Source: Microvirga pakistanensis | GTDB lineage: Bacteria > Pseudomonadota > Alphaproteobacteria > Rhizobiales > Beijerinckiaceae | Length of the DNA stretch: 64,000 nt | Direction of reading: 5' to 3' | Assembly (NCBI RefSeq): GCF_004458765.1 | Contig: NZ_SPJX01000510.1 | Span: 184,156 to 248,155, forward strand | Shown: positions 7,703 through 16,192 of the stretch, one piece after another | Position numbering within the stretch: the first letter of the stretch is position 1 | How the letters are laid out: each line of letters opens with the position of its first letter | Program-made: the position numbers and the translations under genes | Notes under the pieces: generated by a model | The model's input: only the letters and a program-made list of their open reading frames with translations | What the model was told of the DNA's origin: nothing | Databases searched by the model: none

Positions 7703-9478
7703 TTAACCAACCTCCCGCAGGTTGCCGGCCTGCGCCTGCGCCGGCTGCACCCGAACCGTGGGAGCTTGCGCCGGAGCTGTATTGCGTTTCATCACACCCT
7801 GCAGAACCTCGTCCCGCGGGCCGATGGCCTTGATGCGGCCTTCTTCCATGATGGCGACCTGATCGACCTGACCCAGCGCGGCCGGGCGGTGGGTGATGAC
7901 GATGACGATGCCGCCACGCTGCCGAACGGACAGGATTGCTTGGTTCAGAGCCTCGTCCCCTGCCCCGTCGAGGCTGGCGTTCGGCTCGTCGAGCACCACC
8001 AGGAACGGATCGCCGTAGAGGGCCCGAGCCAGAGCGACGCGCTGCCGCTGGCCGCCCGACAGGGAGGCTCCGCTTTCGCCGATGCGCGTATCGTAGCCGT
8101 CCGGCAGGTTGAGGATCAGCTCATGGGCTCCGGCTGCCTTCGCGGCCGCGATGATGTGCTCCGGCTTCGGGTCCGGATGGAAGCGTGAAATGTTTTCGGC
8201 CACCGTGCCTTCGAACAGCTCCACGTCCTGCGGCAGATAGCCCACGTGGCGGCCGAGGCTGTCGGGCTCCCACTGGTCGAGCGCGGCGCCGTCGAGGCGG
8301 ATCTCGCCGCGCATGGTCGGCCACACGCCGACGAGCGCACGCGCCAGCGTCGACTTGCCAGAGGCGCTCGGGCCGATCAGGCCCAGGCCCTGGCCGGCCT
8401 GGAGCCTCAAGGTGGCGGCCTGCACGATCGGGAACTGCGCGCCCGGGGCGGAAACGTAAACCTCTTCCAGGGCCACGAACTGCTTCGGAGCCGGCAGCGG
8501 CATGCGCTGGCCCTGCGGCGGGACGAGGGTCATGATGTGCTGGAGGCGGCGGTAGGCCTGACGCGAGGCGGTGAAGCCCTTCCAGTGCGCCACGGCGATC
8601 TCGATGGGTGCGAGAGCGCGGGACATCAGGATCGAGCCGGCGATCATGAGGCCGCCCGACATCTGCCCCTCGATCACCAGGAGGGCGCCCAGACCCAGGA
8701 TGCCCGATTGAAGGACCATGCGGAACACCTTGGCGAAGGCGCTGATCCCGGCCGAGGCTTCGCTGACCGCGAGACCGTCGTTGACGTGACGGACATGCAC
8801 CTGGTCGTAGCGCTTGCCGAGATAACCCAGCATGCCGAGGGCGCGGATCGCCTCCGCGTTGCGGCGGCTCGTTTCCGCCATGGCGTGCCGCTCCGCGCCG
8901 CTCTTCGTCACCTCGTAGGACGGCTCTTTGCTCTTGGCGTCCGTGTAGATCGTGAGAAGAATGATGCAGACGCCGCCGATCACGGACATGATGCCGACCC
9001 AGGGATGGATCATGAAGCAGCCGATGAGGAAGATCGGCATGAAGGGCATGTCGAAGAGAGCCGTGGGTCCGAGGCCCGACAGGAAGCCACGGATCGTGTC
9101 CACGTCCCTGACCGGCTGCATGCTCTCGGAGGCTTTAGCACCCTTCAGGGGCATCGTGGCCACCAGGTCGAACACGCGGGGGGCGAGGATCTCGTCGAAG
9201 CGGGCGCCGATGCGAGCCAGCATCTTGCCGCGCAGCATGTCGAGACCGCCCGAGAGGGCATAAGCGGCCAGCGTGATCAGCGAGAGACCGACAAGGGTCG
9301 GGATGCTCCGGCTCGACAGCACGCGGTCATAGACCTGGAGCATGTAGATCGAACCGGTCAAAGCCAGGATGTTAACGACCGCTGAGAAGATGGCCACGTT
9401 CGTAAAGGACGGTAAGCACGATTTCAGCGCGTCCTGGACCTCTGTGCTCTCTTCCCGATTTCTCGATGCCTGCTTCAT
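7703..9478 (-). CDS. PrtD-family type I secretion ABC transporter (permease-ATPase)
   Basis: 591 residues. The N-terminal membrane domain has the PrtD-type YMLQVYDRVLSSRSIPTL segment and about six helices. The ATPase has Walker A GPSASGKST near residue 370, the signature LSGGQRQRVALARAL, and Walker B VVLDEPNASLDGAGDE. It powers one-step export of a protein from cytoplasm to outside with the adjacent HlyD-type adaptor. No peptidase C39 domain is present, so the substrate should carry a C-terminal secretion signal. Neither an RTX-like substrate nor a TolC homologue is in this window. Confidence 0.93.
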   Translation of the reverse strand: MKQASRNREESTEVQDALKSCLPSFTNVAIFSAVVNILALTGSIYMLQVYDRVLSSRSIPTLVGLSLITLAAYALSGGLDMLRGKMLARIGARFDEILAPRVFDLVATMPLKGAKASESMQPVRDVDTIRGFLSGLGPTALFDMPFMPIFLIGCFMIHPWVGIMSVIGGVCIILLTIYTDAKSKEPSYEVTKSGAERHAMAETSRRNAEAIRALGMLGYLGKRYDQVHVRHVNDGLAVSEASAGISAFAKVFRMVLQSGILGLGALLVIEGQMSGGLMIAGSILMSRALAPIEIAVAHWKGFTASRQAYRRLQHIMTLVPPQGQRMPLPAPKQFVALEEVYVSAPGAQFPIVQAATLRLQAGQGLGLIGPSASGKSTLARALVGVWPTMRGEIRLDGAALDQWEPDSLGRHVGYLPQDVELFEGTVAENISRFHPDPKPEHIIAAAKAAGAHELILNLPDGYDTRIGESGASLSGGQRQRVALARALYGDPFLVVLDEPNASLDGAGDEALNQAILSVRQRGGIVIVITHRPAALGQVDQVAIMEEGRIKAIGPRDEVLQGVMKRNTAPAQAPTVRVQPAQAQAGNLREVG

Positions 9479-9876
9479 TTATCTTCTTTCCATCGATGGT
9501 CCGGCTCCGCGGCACACCGTTCAGCTCCGCGCCATAAGGCACGGTATATCCTAGCACGACCTTGGCTGTCTCGCGACAGCCTTGGAGGCGGGCCTTTGGA
9601 ACGCAAGAACATATTAACAGGCCTGGACTGGATTTCCGGGCACGCTCATAAGCTCTTAAGGATATTGAAATGCCCCAAAGTCGGCGTCTTCCGTTACGCC
9701 ACGTGTCTTGTAACCATATTTCGTACTAGAATGTCAACTGAAAGTGTCGTCAAGATTTAGGCTGCCTTTGCTTCCTCTCTATTTAGAGGGGAAGCGTAGC
9801 GGAACCTTCATTTCACGAATAACTCTTTGTAAATATTTATAGTTAATCATGTGTGACACAGAAATGAGGTCGCATT
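9479..9876. promoter_or_regulatory. AT-rich divergent intergenic region
   Basis: 398 bp separate the type I secretion operon (minus) from the membrane coiled-coil gene (plus). The stretch is clearly richer in A+T than its surroundings, especially 9610-9850, and should contain both promoters. I see no coding sequence in it. A 10 bp hairpin at 9771-9794 is the clearest structure. Confidence 0.55.
9771..9794. promoter_or_regulatory. Inverted repeat (possible operator or leader hairpin)
   Basis: CTTCCTCTCT and AGAGGGGAAG pair over 10 positions (one G-T pair) around the loop ATTT. It lies 83 bp before the start of the 9877 gene. There is no T-run after it on the plus strand, so it is unlikely to be a terminator. 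Function unknown. Confidence 0.4.
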
Positions 9877-10692
9877 ATGGACAAATCCGACAGCTTCCGC
9901 CCTGCCCCGGCCACGCCGTCCCGAACCAGCGAGTTGGGGCCCGGCACCATGCAGATCGACCCGGAGGCGAGCGCCGCCCTGGCGGCAGCCGTCAGGAGCG
10001 CCCGCCCGGACCAGCCGGCGTCGGCCACCGAGCCTCCGGCGCCCGCAAAGACCCGAAAGCTCCCCGTGAAAGGCTCGATTCTGGCCCAGTCGGCAGCAGC
10101 CCTTCTCCTCATCGGCGCGGGCTGGCTTGCGTCCTATACGGGAACCCTCGGCACGCGGGACGCGATCCGCCAGATGGAAGCCGAGGCGGCCCGCAGCCAC
10201 GAGATCTTGGCCAAGCTGTCCGATGACTTGGCTGCGCTCAAGCGCACGACGGCGGCCGCCCGCGACGTCCAGCAAACCTCCTCCATCGCGGCTTCCGGCC
10301 AGGCCAAGCTCGCCGAAAAGATCGACCGCCTCGCGGTTGCCGTCCAGGACCCGGGCAAGAAGCTGACCTCCCTCGAGGAGCGTCTGACCCGCATGGAGGG
10401 CCAGATCACCGCGAGCCTGAACAGCCTCAGCGCGGCAAAGCCCGCCCCCACGCCCCCGCAGCAGACCGCTCCGCCCGTGCCGCCGGCCCCGACCCCGGCC
10501 GAACCCGTCGAAGGCTGGGTCCTGCGCGAGGTCTCCAACGGCACGGCTCTCGTGGAGGGGCGCACCCGCGGCCTCTACGAGGTGGTGCCCGGCAACGTCA
10601 TCCCGGGCGTGGGCCGCGTGGAAGCGATCGAGCGGCGCGGCGGGCGCTGGGTGGTGGTGACCGCCAAGGGCGTCATCGGCACCACGCGCTAG
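9877..10692 (+). CDS. Hypothetical single-pass membrane protein with coiled coil and conserved C-terminal domain
   Basis: 271 residues. The N-terminal 65 are Pro/Ala-rich and cytoplasmic. One transmembrane helix follows (SAAALLLIGAGWLASY, about 69-86), then a coiled coil (about 90-185) and a Pro-rich linker. A compact C-terminal domain (about 210-271) contains GLYEVVPGNVIPGVGRVEAI and ends GRWVVVTAKGVI. I believe similar C-terminal domains occur in other Rhizobiales membrane proteins, but no function is known to me. GAGG lies 11 bases before the ATG. It is divergent from the type I secretion pair. The TAG stop (10690-10692) forms the edge of an interspersed repeat. Confidence 0.8.
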   Translation: MDKSDSFRPAPATPSRTSELGPGTMQIDPEASAALAAAVRSARPDQPASATEPPAPAKTRKLPVKGSILAQSAAALLLIGAGWLASYTGTLGTRDAIRQMEAEAARSHEILAKLSDDLAALKRTTAAARDVQQTSSIAASGQAKLAEKIDRLAVAVQDPGKKLTSLEERLTRMEGQITASLNSLSAAKPAPTPPQQTAPPVPPAPTPAEPVEGWVLREVSNGTALVEGRTRGLYEVVPGNVIPGVGRVEAIERRGGRWVVVTAKGVIGTTR

Positions 10693-10800
10693 AGCATCGG
10701 ACGTGAAAAGTGGAGTCCACCTTTGGGCTCCAATCTGATGCTCCACTCTTGGGAGAGCGCATCGTTCGACGCGGCCCTCTGGGTCCGCACGATGCGCGAG
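10690..10800. repeat. Interspersed palindromic repeat, copy B (double unit)
   Basis: Begins TAGAGCATCGGACG and ends GCACGATGCGC. It contains two modules, 10690-10743 and about 10754-10800, the second carrying the GACGCGGCCCTCTGGGTCC block also seen in copies A and D. It fills the gap between two convergent genes and supplies the stop codon of the left one. Confidence 0.85.
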
Positions 10801-10803
10801 GGC

Positions 10804-10968
10804 TCAGCGCGGAACGATGAGCTTCAACCCATGGACCAGGGCCGCGAAGGCCGCGAGGCTTGCGACATAGAGAGCCAAGAACCAGAGCAGGCGCCTGTAT
10901 CGGACCCAGAAGTGGGATCCACTTCTGGGATCCATCCGATCCGAATGACGCCGGGGACCCGCCTGCAT
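10804..10968 (-). CDS. DUF2474-type small subunit of the cyanide-insensitive/bd oxidase
   Basis: 54 residues in a third frame after cydB; its ATG overlaps the cydB TGA by one base. Residues 27-49 (LLWFLALYVASLAAFAALVH and following) form one transmembrane helix. Small one-helix proteins of this kind (DUF2474, CydX-like) are encoded after cydAB in proteobacteria and stabilise the oxidase. Unusually, residues about 10-24 are encoded by an in-frame copy of the interspersed repeat (10898-10940). An alternative ATG at 10935 also lies inside the repeat, so most of the N-terminus comes from repeat DNA. Confidence 0.82.
   Translation of the reverse strand: MQAGPRRHSDRMDPRSGSHFWVRYRRLLWFLALYVASLAAFAALVHGLKLIVPR
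10898..10940. repeat. Interspersed palindromic repeat, copy B2, inside a coding sequence
   Basis: CCCAGAAGTG (10905-10914) and CACTTCTGGG (10920-10929) form the same core palindrome as copy C. It is flanked by ATCGGA and TCCGAT as in the other copies. The whole element lies within the DUF2474 gene and is read in frame. Confidence 0.85.
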
Positions 10969-12017
10969 CAATGATACCCGTAGCCGCCGCCCTGAATCTC
11001 GTCGGCGACCTTTCCGCGGAACACATAATAGGCATAGGCCGTGTAGGCGAACGTGATCGGCAGCACGATCGCAAATCCCACGAGCGCGAAGAGCTGGGAA
11101 TTGACCGTGTTGGCCGTGTCCCAGATCGTCAGGTTCGGCGGCACGTTGTAGGGGAACAGGCTGACGCCGAGTCCGAGATAGCCGAGCAGGAACAGACCGA
11201 TCGCTAGGAAGAACGGCCGATAGTGCCGCCCCTCCTCCAGGTCGCGGAACAGCCGGTAGGCCGTGTAGATCGTGATCAGCGGGATGGGCGCGAGAAACGC
11301 CATGTTGGGCCAGGAGAACCAGCGCGCCTCGATCTGCCGCCCGAGGAACGGAACCCACACGGACACCACCGCCATGGCGATGATCGTCGCGATCAGGAAG
11401 CGGACCGCCATGCGCCGCGCCCAGATCTCGAGTTCGCCCGTGGTCTTCATCACGCACCAGGTCGAGCCGAGAAGACCATAGCCGCAGATGAGGCTGAGGC
11501 CCGTGACCACACTGAAGGGCGTGAGGAAATCGAAGGTGCCGCCGGTGAACTGGCGCCCATCGGTGGAGAAGCCCTGCACGAAGGCGCCGAGCACCATGCC
11601 CTGGAAGAAGGTCGCGAGCAGGGAGCCGAAGAAGAACGCGTTGTCCCACAGGAATTTCGAGCGCTCGGACTTGAAGCGGAATTCGAAGGCCACGCCGCGA
11701 AAGATGAGCGCGATCAGCATGAGGATGATCGGCACGTAGAGCGCCGGCATGAGCACCGCATAGGCGATGTGGAACACCGCGAAGAGACCGCCCCCGCCGA
11801 GGATGAGCCAGGTCTCGTTGCCGTCCCAGATGGGAGCCACGGAAAACATCATCCGGTCGCGCCAGTTCTCGCTGTAAGCCGCCTTGAACAGGATGCCGAC
11901 GCCGAGATCGAATCCGTCGACGATCACGTACATCGCGACCGCCACCGCGATCAGGCCCGACCAGATCAACGGCAGCCAGAAGGCCAGACCCTCGTATTCG
12001 TTGCCGAAACCGAACAT
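10968..12017 (-). CDS. cydB: Cytochrome bd/CIO-type ubiquinol oxidase subunit II
   Basis: 349 residues with eight or nine predicted transmembrane helices. The N-terminus has AMYVIVDGFDLGVGILF and PIWDGNETWLILGGGGLFA, which are hallmark CydB segments. It is the non-catalytic large partner of CydA in the inner-membrane quinol oxidase that reduces oxygen to water. It begins 12 bp after the cydA stop and is followed by the overlapping DUF2474 gene, giving an A-B-X operon. Confidence 0.95.
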   Translation of the reverse strand: MFGFGNEYEGLAFWLPLIWSGLIAVAVAMYVIVDGFDLGVGILFKAAYSENWRDRMMFSVAPIWDGNETWLILGGGGLFAVFHIAYAVLMPALYVPIILMLIALIFRGVAFEFRFKSERSKFLWDNAFFFGSLLATFFQGMVLGAFVQGFSTDGRQFTGGTFDFLTPFSVVTGLSLICGYGLLGSTWCVMKTTGELEIWARRMAVRFLIATIIAMAVVSVWVPFLGRQIEARWFSWPNMAFLAPIPLITIYTAYRLFRDLEEGRHYRPFFLAIGLFLLGYLGLGVSLFPYNVPPNLTIWDTANTVNSQLFALVGFAIVLPITFAYTAYAYYVFRGKVADEIQGGGYGYH

Positions 12018-12029
12018 GCTCTCGCCCTC

Positions 12030-13466
12030 CTATTCCGCCGGCTGCGCCCGATGGCCGGGCCTGCCCTCGATGCCCTCGTCCGGCACGGAGAGCGGACGCT
12101 TCGGCTTCTTGCCGATGTCGTCGCCGCGGATGTCCTCGACCGGATCCGGCCCGCGCCGCAGGAGCTTGGCGAGATAGTAGGACCCGAACCCGAACACGAA
12201 GGCGTAGACGACCAAGAAGGTGATCAGCGACGCCGTCACCGCGCCCGCCGCGACGGGCGAGACGGCATCGGCCGTGCGCAGCAATCCGTAGACCACGTAA
12301 GGCTGACGGCCGATCTCCGCGGTGAACCAGCCGAACAGCACCGCGCCGAATCCGGACGGGGTCATGAGCATCGTGGCAGTCAGGAAGGTTCTGTTGGTGA
12401 ACAGCGTTCCCTTCCAACGCAGATAGAGGCTCCACAGGCCGATGCCCAGCATGGCGAAGCCCAGGCCCACCATGATGCGGAAGGAGAAGAACACGGGCCA
12501 GACCGGCGGACGATCCTCCCGCGGCACCTCCTTGAGGCCCGGCACCACGCCGTCATACGCGTGGGTCAGAACCCAACTGCCGATCTTCGGGATGCCGATC
12601 TCGTAACGGTTGGTTTCCGCCTCCTCGTCGGGAACGGCGAAGAGGCGCAGCGGCATGTTGGACATGCGCTCCCAGTTGCCCTCGATGGCCGCGAGCTTCG
12701 TCGGCTGATGCTTCAGCACGGCCAGCCCGTGAAGATCGCCGATGACGATCTGGACCGGCACGAAGATGGCGGCAAACCACAGGGCCATCGACATGGAACG
12801 CCGCGAGGCCGCGAGTTTGGCCTCCGGCGCGTCGTGCGGATGGCGCAGCAGCATCCAGGCCGACATGCCGGCGACCGCGAAGGCCGTGGTGATGTAGCAG
12901 CCCATCACCATATGCGCGTAGCGCAAGGGGAACGAAGGATTGAAGACGATCCTGAACCAGTCGACCGGCACCGCCTTGCCGTTCTCGATGGCATAGCCGT
13001 CCGGCGTCTGCATCCAGGAATTGGCCGACAGAATCCAGAAGGCTGAAATCAGCGTGCCCAAAGCCACCATGCAGGTGGCGAAAAAATGCAGCCGGTCGCC
13101 CACCTTCTCCCAGCCGAACAGCATGATCCCGAGAAACGCCGCCTCCAGGAAGAAGGCGGTGATGACCTCGTAGGCGATGACGGGCCCGAGCACGTTGCCC
13201 GTATATTCGGAGAAGCGCGACCAGTTGGTTCCGAACTGGTAGCTCATGACGATGCCCGATACGACGCCGAGGCCGAAGGAGACGGCGAAGATCTTGACCC
13301 AGAACCGGAAGAGATTGCGGTAGAGCGGATTTCCCGTCCGCAGCCAGTTGAATTCCAGCGCGGCGAGCCAGCTCGCAAGGCCGATGGTGAAAGCCGGAAA
13401 GATGATGTGGAACGAGATCGTGAACGCAAACTGGATGCGCGACAGCATCAGGGCATCAAGTTCCAT
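12030..13466 (-). CDS. cydA: Cytochrome bd/CIO-type ubiquinol oxidase subunit I
   Basis: 478 residues. His20 in FTISFHIIFPAF and the histidine in RYAHMVMGCY correspond to the haem ligands of the family. The quinol-binding Q loop is short, as in cyanide-insensitive CioA-type enzymes. The usual GRQPW motif reads GRQPY here (AEIGRQPYVVYGLLRTADA). It oxidises ubiquinol and reduces oxygen, probably under low oxygen or respiratory stress. An interspersed repeat (13500-13560) begins only 34 bp upstream of the ATG, so the promoter is either inside or beyond it. CioA versus true CydA behaviour cannot be settled from sequence. Confidence 0.95.
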   Translation of the reverse strand: MELDALMLSRIQFAFTISFHIIFPAFTIGLASWLAALEFNWLRTGNPLYRNLFRFWVKIFAVSFGLGVVSGIVMSYQFGTNWSRFSEYTGNVLGPVIAYEVITAFFLEAAFLGIMLFGWEKVGDRLHFFATCMVALGTLISAFWILSANSWMQTPDGYAIENGKAVPVDWFRIVFNPSFPLRYAHMVMGCYITTAFAVAGMSAWMLLRHPHDAPEAKLAASRRSMSMALWFAAIFVPVQIVIGDLHGLAVLKHQPTKLAAIEGNWERMSNMPLRLFAVPDEEAETNRYEIGIPKIGSWVLTHAYDGVVPGLKEVPREDRPPVWPVFFSFRIMVGLGFAMLGIGLWSLYLRWKGTLFTNRTFLTATMLMTPSGFGAVLFGWFTAEIGRQPYVVYGLLRTADAVSPVAAGAVTASLITFLVVYAFVFGFGSYYLAKLLRRGPDPVEDIRGDDIGKKPKRPLSVPDEGIEGRPGHRAQPAE

Positions 13467-13499
13467 ACCGCTTCCCCTTCAACGTCCTGTCTTGCCTTC

Positions 13500-13560
13500 T
13501 AGGGCATCGGACCCAAAAGTGGAGTCCGCTTTTGGGATCCAATCCGATGCTCGACTTTTG
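13500..13560. repeat. Interspersed palindromic repeat, copy C
   Basis: TAGGGCATCGG at the left and TCCGATGCTCG at the right enclose the palindrome CCCAAAAGTGG/CGCTTTTGGG. It sits between the metallo-hydrolase gene and cydA, 34 bp before the cydA start. Confidence 0.85.
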
Positions 13561-13596
13561 AACGGAGCAGGCGGTGTGAAACCAGGGGCCGTGGCG

Positions 13597-14475
13597 CTAT
13601 GAGTACTGCCGACCCGGAATAAAGTCTGACTGAAGCGGCCGCCAGCCGGTGCTGAGACGCTGCAAGGCCTCGAGCTCGACCGGGTCGTGACTGCAGAAGA
13701 TTCGCACGTTGCTGGCGCGGTCGTTCGCCAGGGCCCGCAGCCGGTCCTGGTTGCGCAGGCGCAGGGTCCGGTTCTCCTCCATCAGCTTCTGGTAGGCGAG
13801 AAGACCCGGCGTGCAGGACGGCTCCTCGTCCATTTCATGTCGATGGAAATAGGCATCCCCCGCATTGAGGAGCCAGCCCTCCGGCGTATCGATGGCGATG
13901 CCCGCATGCCCCATCGTGTGGCCGGGCAGCGGCACCATCAGGATCTCGGGCGGCAGGCCGTCGAGATCGCGTACGGACTTGAACCCGAACCAATCCTCCC
14001 CGGACGGATCGTAGAAGCGCCAGTCGCGCACCCCGTCCCACTGCTCGGGGCGGTAGCGCCTGCGATGGATGAAGCCCTGGCGCACCTCGGCCTCCTCCAG
14101 CTCGGCGCGCAGCACATGAACCGTTGCCTGTGGGAAATCCTCCAGGCCGCCCGCGTGATCGAAATCGAGATGGGTCAGGACGATGTGACGGACATCATGG
14201 GGCGAGAAGCCCAGGCTCCTCACCTGCTCCAGCGCCGTGTAGCGATGCTCGAGCTGGATCCGGTTCACATGGACGAACAACGGGCTGATCCGCTCATAGG
14301 GATCCTCCACGTCGCGGGACCCGATGCCGGTGTCGACGAGCACGAGGCCGTGGCGGTCGGTCTCGATCAGCTGGCAATGGCACACCAGCTGTCCGGTCAG
14401 CCCACGGCTCACCCCGTCCCAAAGCCTTCCTCCCACGGGGCACATGCAGCCGCAATTGAGATGATGGACGCGCAT
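13597..14475 (-). CDS. MBL-fold metallo-hydrolase (AHL-lactonase-like)
   Basis: 292 residues from the ATG at 14475 (MRVHHLNCGCMCPVGG). The zinc-binding motif is LTHLDFDHAGG near residue 102, followed by PLPGHTMGHAG, NAGDAYFH and FCSHDP, giving a full set of metallo-beta-lactamase-fold ligands. The order resembles AttM/AiiA-type lactonases, but the substrate is not shown by sequence. It lies upstream of cydAB on the same strand, separated by 130 bp that are mostly repeat. Confidence 0.85.
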   Translation of the reverse strand: MRVHHLNCGCMCPVGGRLWDGVSRGLTGQLVCHCQLIETDRHGLVLVDTGIGSRDVEDPYERISPLFVHVNRIQLEHRYTALEQVRSLGFSPHDVRHIVLTHLDFDHAGGLEDFPQATVHVLRAELEEAEVRQGFIHRRRYRPEQWDGVRDWRFYDPSGEDWFGFKSVRDLDGLPPEILMVPLPGHTMGHAGIAIDTPEGWLLNAGDAYFHRHEMDEEPSCTPGLLAYQKLMEENRTLRLRNQDRLRALANDRASNVRIFCSHDPVELEALQRLSTGWRPLQSDFIPGRQYS

Positions 14476-14570
14476 GGGAGGCCTCGCTGATGGGACAGAG
14501 CGAAACCCTAACGCCACAGCTCAGGGAAATGTTCGAGATGCGAAAGAACCCTGCGGTCAGGCTCTGGCGG

Positions 14571-14909
14571 CTACTTGCGGCATGCGAAAGGCGGGAAGGT
14601 GCTGGCCGTTCCCGCGTTCATGGCGGCCACGACCATCATGTTCGCCAGCGCCAGCTCCTCCTCGGAGCGGGGACAGACATCCCCGTCGGCCGTGCATCCG
14701 GACGCCAGGAAGGCTTCATGCCGGTCGAGAAATTCCTGCCCCAGACCCTTCGCCTTCGTGCGCGCGAGCGCCTCGTCCCAGGCCTTCTTGTAGCGGGTGC
14801 ATTTCACCTCGACCCAGCTCGGCTCCCGGGCCGGCGCGCTTGAGGCGCCGATCACCGCCCCTGCGAGCGCGGCCATGAGAACGGCAAGTGTGGTGATCGA
14901 ACGGCCCAT
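14571..14909 (-). CDS. Small secreted protein of unknown function
   Basis: 112 residues from the ATG at 14909. It begins with a signal peptide (MGRSITTLAVLMAALAGAV, cleavage probable after SSAPA). The mature part is hydrophilic with four cysteines (KCTRYKKAW, ASGCTADGDVCP, FACRK), which could form two disulphides in the periplasm. I do not recognise the family. It is 60 bp upstream of the topoisomerase IB stop side and faces the same way. Confidence 0.65.
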   Translation of the reverse strand: MGRSITTLAVLMAALAGAVIGASSAPAREPSWVEVKCTRYKKAWDEALARTKAKGLGQEFLDRHEAFLASGCTADGDVCPRSEEELALANMMVVAAMNAGTASTFPPFACRK

Positions 14910-14969
14910 CTGACCCGCAGCTCCTGTTCCGGCGCGGTGGAGCACGGGGAGGGCGCTCGGGTCAAGAGG

Positions 14970-16166
14970 TCAGGCCCGCATCTCGGGCGCGTTCTTGCCG
15001 GACAGGGTCTTGGCCCGTTTGCCGGCCTGTTTCCCGCCGGATGGCGAACGACGGCGCTTGGCCGGCTTCTTCGCCGTCTCGTCGATCTCGCGGGAGAGCC
15101 GCTCCTGCAGCAGGCTCAGCACCGCCGCCTCTTCGGGTCTGAGCGACGGGAGGTCGTCACGCAGCTCGGCTTCGATTTCCCGCTTGATCTCGATGAGCAG
15201 TCCGCCATCGAGGTAGCAGGAGAACACCTCCGGATGCACATAGCACTTGCGGCAGATGGTGGGGGTGTTGCCCAGGCGGGCGGAAACCTGCTCGATCGCC
15301 GCGCGGATGTTCTTCTTGGCCTTCGCCTCGCTGTCGAACTGCTCGAACTCGGCGAGCGCCAGGGCCGCGAGCACGGTGCCGGCCCAGGTGCGGAAATCCT
15401 TGGCGGTGATGTCGCGTCCGGTGATGTCCTTGAGATAGGCATTCACGTCCGAGGACGTGACCGACTGGCGCTCGCCGTTCTCGTCGAGATACTGGAACAG
15501 ATCCTGCCCCGGCAGGTCCTGGCACGCCTTCACGATCTTCGCGACGCGGCGGTCCTTCACCTGCAGTTTCCAGGTCTTGCCGCTCTTGCCCTTGAACTGG
15601 AAACGCAGCTCGCTGCCGTCCACCTTCACGTGCGGATCGCGCAGGGTGGTCAGGCCATAGCTCTTGTTCTGCTTCGCGTAATCCTCGTTGCCGACGCGGA
15701 TCAGGGTGTTCTCGAGGAGATGCACCACCGTGGCCAGCACCTTCTCCCGGGACAGGCCGCGCTGGCTCATGTGCTCGTCGATGGTCTTGCGGATGGCCGG
15801 CAGGCCCTTGGCGAATTCGAGCATGCGCTCGTATTTCGTGCTCTCGCGAACCTCCCGGAAAGCGGGATGATAGCGGTATTGCTTGCGCCCCTTCACGTCG
15901 CGGCCCGTCGCCTGGATATGGCCGTTGGCTTTGGAGCAGATCCACACATCGGTATAGGCGGGCGGAATGGCGAGCGACCTGATCCGGTCGAGGGTGGCCC
16001 GATCGTCCACCTTCTTCCCGTCGGGCCCCAGATAGGTGAAGCCTTTGCCGGATTTCTTGCGCCGGATGCCCGGTTCCTCGTCGGAAACGTACACGAGCCC
16101 CGCCGTTTCGGCGGCATCGCGCGGATCGACGATGGAATCGGCGGAGGGATTCGGGTCCAGCAACAT
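14970..16166 (-). CDS. DNA topoisomerase IB (eukaryotic/poxvirus type)
   Basis: 398 residues from the ATG at 16166. The N-terminal domain has YLGPDGKKVDDRATLDRI. The catalytic domain has KSYGLTTLRDPHVKV, DVNAYLKDITGRDITAKDF with the following RTWAGT, and the active-site tyrosine in ICRKCYVHPEVF. The last 40 residues are a Lys/Arg-rich tail. Type IB enzymes relax supercoils through a 3'-phosphotyrosine intermediate without ATP. It starts 26 bp after the SemiSWEET gene and probably shares its EcfG-type promoter at 16549-16573, which suggests a role in stress. Confidence 0.92.
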   Translation of the reverse strand: MLLDPNPSADSIVDPRDAAETAGLVYVSDEEPGIRRKKSGKGFTYLGPDGKKVDDRATLDRIRSLAIPPAYTDVWICSKANGHIQATGRDVKGRKQYRYHPAFREVRESTKYERMLEFAKGLPAIRKTIDEHMSQRGLSREKVLATVVHLLENTLIRVGNEDYAKQNKSYGLTTLRDPHVKVDGSELRFQFKGKSGKTWKLQVKDRRVAKIVKACQDLPGQDLFQYLDENGERQSVTSSDVNAYLKDITGRDITAKDFRTWAGTVLAALALAEFEQFDSEAKAKKNIRAAIEQVSARLGNTPTICRKCYVHPEVFSCYLDGGLLIEIKREIEAELRDDLPSLRPEEAAVLSLLQERLSREIDETAKKPAKRRRSPSGGKQAGKRAKTLSGKNAPEMRA

Positions 16167-16192
16167 GTCTTGCCCTGTCTTGAAGCAGAGGA

